Shown: positions 23,278 through 23,873 of the stretch, piece by piece
How positions within the stretch are numbered: position 1 is the first letter of the stretch
Layout: each line of letters starts with the position of its first letter
Virus record (IMG/VR): IMGVR_UViG_3300037246_000118
Coordinates: 1-23,873 of that record
Source of the DNA: a virus
Reading direction: 5' to 3' (one strand)
Length of the DNA stretch: 23,873 nt
Notes under the pieces: model-generated
The model's input: the letters and a program-made list of their open reading frames with translations, nothing else
Databases searched by the model: none
What the model was told of the DNA's origin: nothing
Position numbers and translations under genes: made by a program

Positions 23278-23528
23278 TACGAATGCACCCCGCTTTCTTC
23301 CTCATCGGGGGTCTGCTCTTCGTTGCAAGCGATCGTCTGATTGCACGCCATTGAACACTCGCGCAGCATCCGAAGCGCTGCGGTCTGGTCAGGGCAGCAT
23401 GGGGTTACGTCCAGGATGAGATAAGCGAGTACCTTGAATTGCTCTCGCAGTGCCACGTAACGGACCTGCTGGTTGCCGGTTGGCGCGTGGTAAGTGAACC
23501 AATTGTTAATATCGCTCATTGTAGCCAT
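23277..23528 (-). CDS. acb2: Acb2-like anti-CBASS cyclic-nucleotide sponge, 83 aa
   Basis: The motif order matches the Acb2 family (the family of T4 Vs.4): FTYH.P at residues 11-16, Q..RY..LR at 20-28, LA..I at 34-38, P....D..AALR.LRE at 43-57, and M..N..IA.NE at 60-70. Known members are small helical proteins that form hexamers and sequester cyclic di- and trinucleotides made by CBASS immune systems, so that the effector is not activated. Tyr13 in FTYH is a candidate ligand contact, because a Tyr in this region binds nucleotide in studied members. Unusual features are ACNQ and IACNE in place of the usual WANA and IARNE types, five Cys residues, and an acidic C-terminal tail (EEQTPDEEE). The start has AGGAG nine bases upstream. 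It overlaps the Cys/His gene and lies three genes before terL in the same transcript orientation. Function is inferred from family similarity read by eye. Confidence 0.8.
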   Translation of the reverse strand: MATMSDINNWFTYHAPTGNQQVRYVALREQFKVLAYLILDVTPCCPDQTAALRMLRECSMACNQTIACNEEQTPDEEESGVHS

Positions 23529-23544
23529 GGGGGACTTCTCCTAT

Positions 23545-23873
23545 TTAGAAGGGCATTGTTTCGGGTGTCCTGCACGGGCAGTCGTCCGGGCAGCGTTCAT
23601 CGGCACTTTCGGTGGCCACTGCTTCTTCTGCATCACCGCGCATCTTTCGAAACCACGATTCCGCTGCACCCATACGTCCGGGATCCGTGTCCGCGCCCAT
23701 CGTGTCATTCGAATCATCTTCGGCGCGGAGCGGCGACGACTCTTCAATTTTACCTCGTTCGGAATTGTAGTCGGTGTTGAAGAGGTCAGGGACTGTGAAC
23801 ACGCCCAGGTGGCGTACCTCTGTGTCTCCGAGTTCTGCCAGGAACGGGGTGAACTCTTGGAGCAGTTCTCGTA
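23545..23873 (-). CDS. Partial protein of unknown function (start outside window), at least 109 aa
   Basis: The frame is open from the right edge to a TAG/TAA-type stop at 23545. A GTG at 23802 could be a start, but the upstream codons continue as sensible protein (ELLQEFTPFLAELGDTEVRH, then LGVFTVPDLFNTDYN), so I treat the gene as truncated by the window. The visible part ends in a polar, acidic region (DDSNDTMGADTDPGRMGAAE), then SWFRKMRGDAEEAV and a Cys-containing terminus (RCPDDCPC). No helix-turn-helix is seen, so a small-terminase identity is not supported. It lies 16 bases before the Acb2-like gene, and that gap holds the AGGAG of acb2. Confidence 0.6.
   Translation of the reverse strand, partial: RELLQEFTPFLAELGDTEVRHLGVFTVPDLFNTDYNSERGKIEESSPLRAEDDSNDTMGADTDPGRMGAAESWFRKMRGDAEEAVATESADERCPDDCPCRTPETMPF
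23683..23706 (-). repeat. 24-bp repeat copy 2, inside the right-edge gene
   Basis: It encodes MGADTD in the partial gene and matches 22949-22972 at 21 of 24 bases. There the same bases form the start codon and the MGADSD N-terminus of the membrane protein. Confidence 0.7.

Overview
ORGANISM. This window is the late (structural) half of a short-tailed, podovirus-type double-stranded DNA phage. All 25 confident or probable genes lie on the minus strand, so the transcript runs from the right edge (23873) to the left edge (1). Genes are packed end to end, mostly with 1-8 base stop/start overlaps (ATGA, TGATG, TAATG). There is no tape-measure, sheath or baseplate gene. Instead there is a terminase, a P22-like portal, a scaffold, an SU10-like (DUF5309) capsid protein, a gp4-like adaptor, a gp10-like nozzle/stabilisation protein, a T7-like row of internal or ejection proteins, and a beta-helix tailspike. 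I see no integrase, repressor, replication gene, lysis cassette, tRNA, IS or CRISPR. The host cannot be named from this sequence; a Gram-negative bacterium is a reasonable guess from the tailspike and ejection apparatus. LAYOUT IN TRANSCRIPTION ORDER. (1) 23873-22799 is a block of small accessory genes upstream of the terminase: a partial unknown gene, a strong match to the Acb2 anti-CBASS cyclic-nucleotide sponge family, a Cys/His (probable zinc-binding) protein carrying a fresh tandem duplication, and a 55-residue single-span membrane protein. (2) 22793-19003 is packaging: large terminase, a small helical protein and the portal. (3) 19016-16258 is head assembly: three small proteins (one with three HxH motifs), an acidic scaffold, and the major capsid protein followed by a strong GC-rich hairpin that looks like a terminator or attenuator. 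(4) 16195-12241 holds accessory head and connector proteins: two small beta-rich proteins, a conserved 123-residue phage protein, the adaptor, the nozzle-like protein, a possible 11-codon micro-ORF, and two further small proteins. (5) 12293-4446 follows the order of T7 genes 13 to 16: a GNAT-like protein, a 269-residue protein, an Ala-rich heptad-repeat protein, a 477-residue protein and a giant 1440-residue protein with polyvalent-protein character. (6) 4446-1 is host recognition: a beta-helix tailspike and a second fibre that share an N-terminal virion anchor, a small tail-associated protein, and the start of another gene running off the left edge. HOW IT WORKS TOGETHER. The genes form one late assembly line: terminase and portal package DNA into a scaffold-built SU10-type head, adaptor and nozzle close the head and form the short tail, internal proteins are packaged for ejection, and spike and fibre bind the host surface. 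The Acb2-like gene, located in the same late-oriented transcript just before terL, would add protection against CBASS nucleotide signalling. LESS ORDINARY SIGNALS. The Acb2-like gene; several recent small duplications (42/39 bp in the Cys/His gene, a 24-base repeat at the start of the membrane gene, a repeated KKYPR tail that creates a micro-ORF, 21-base repeats in the scaffold gene); a ten-copy heptad repeat in an ejection-region protein; and a hairpin directly after the capsid gene.
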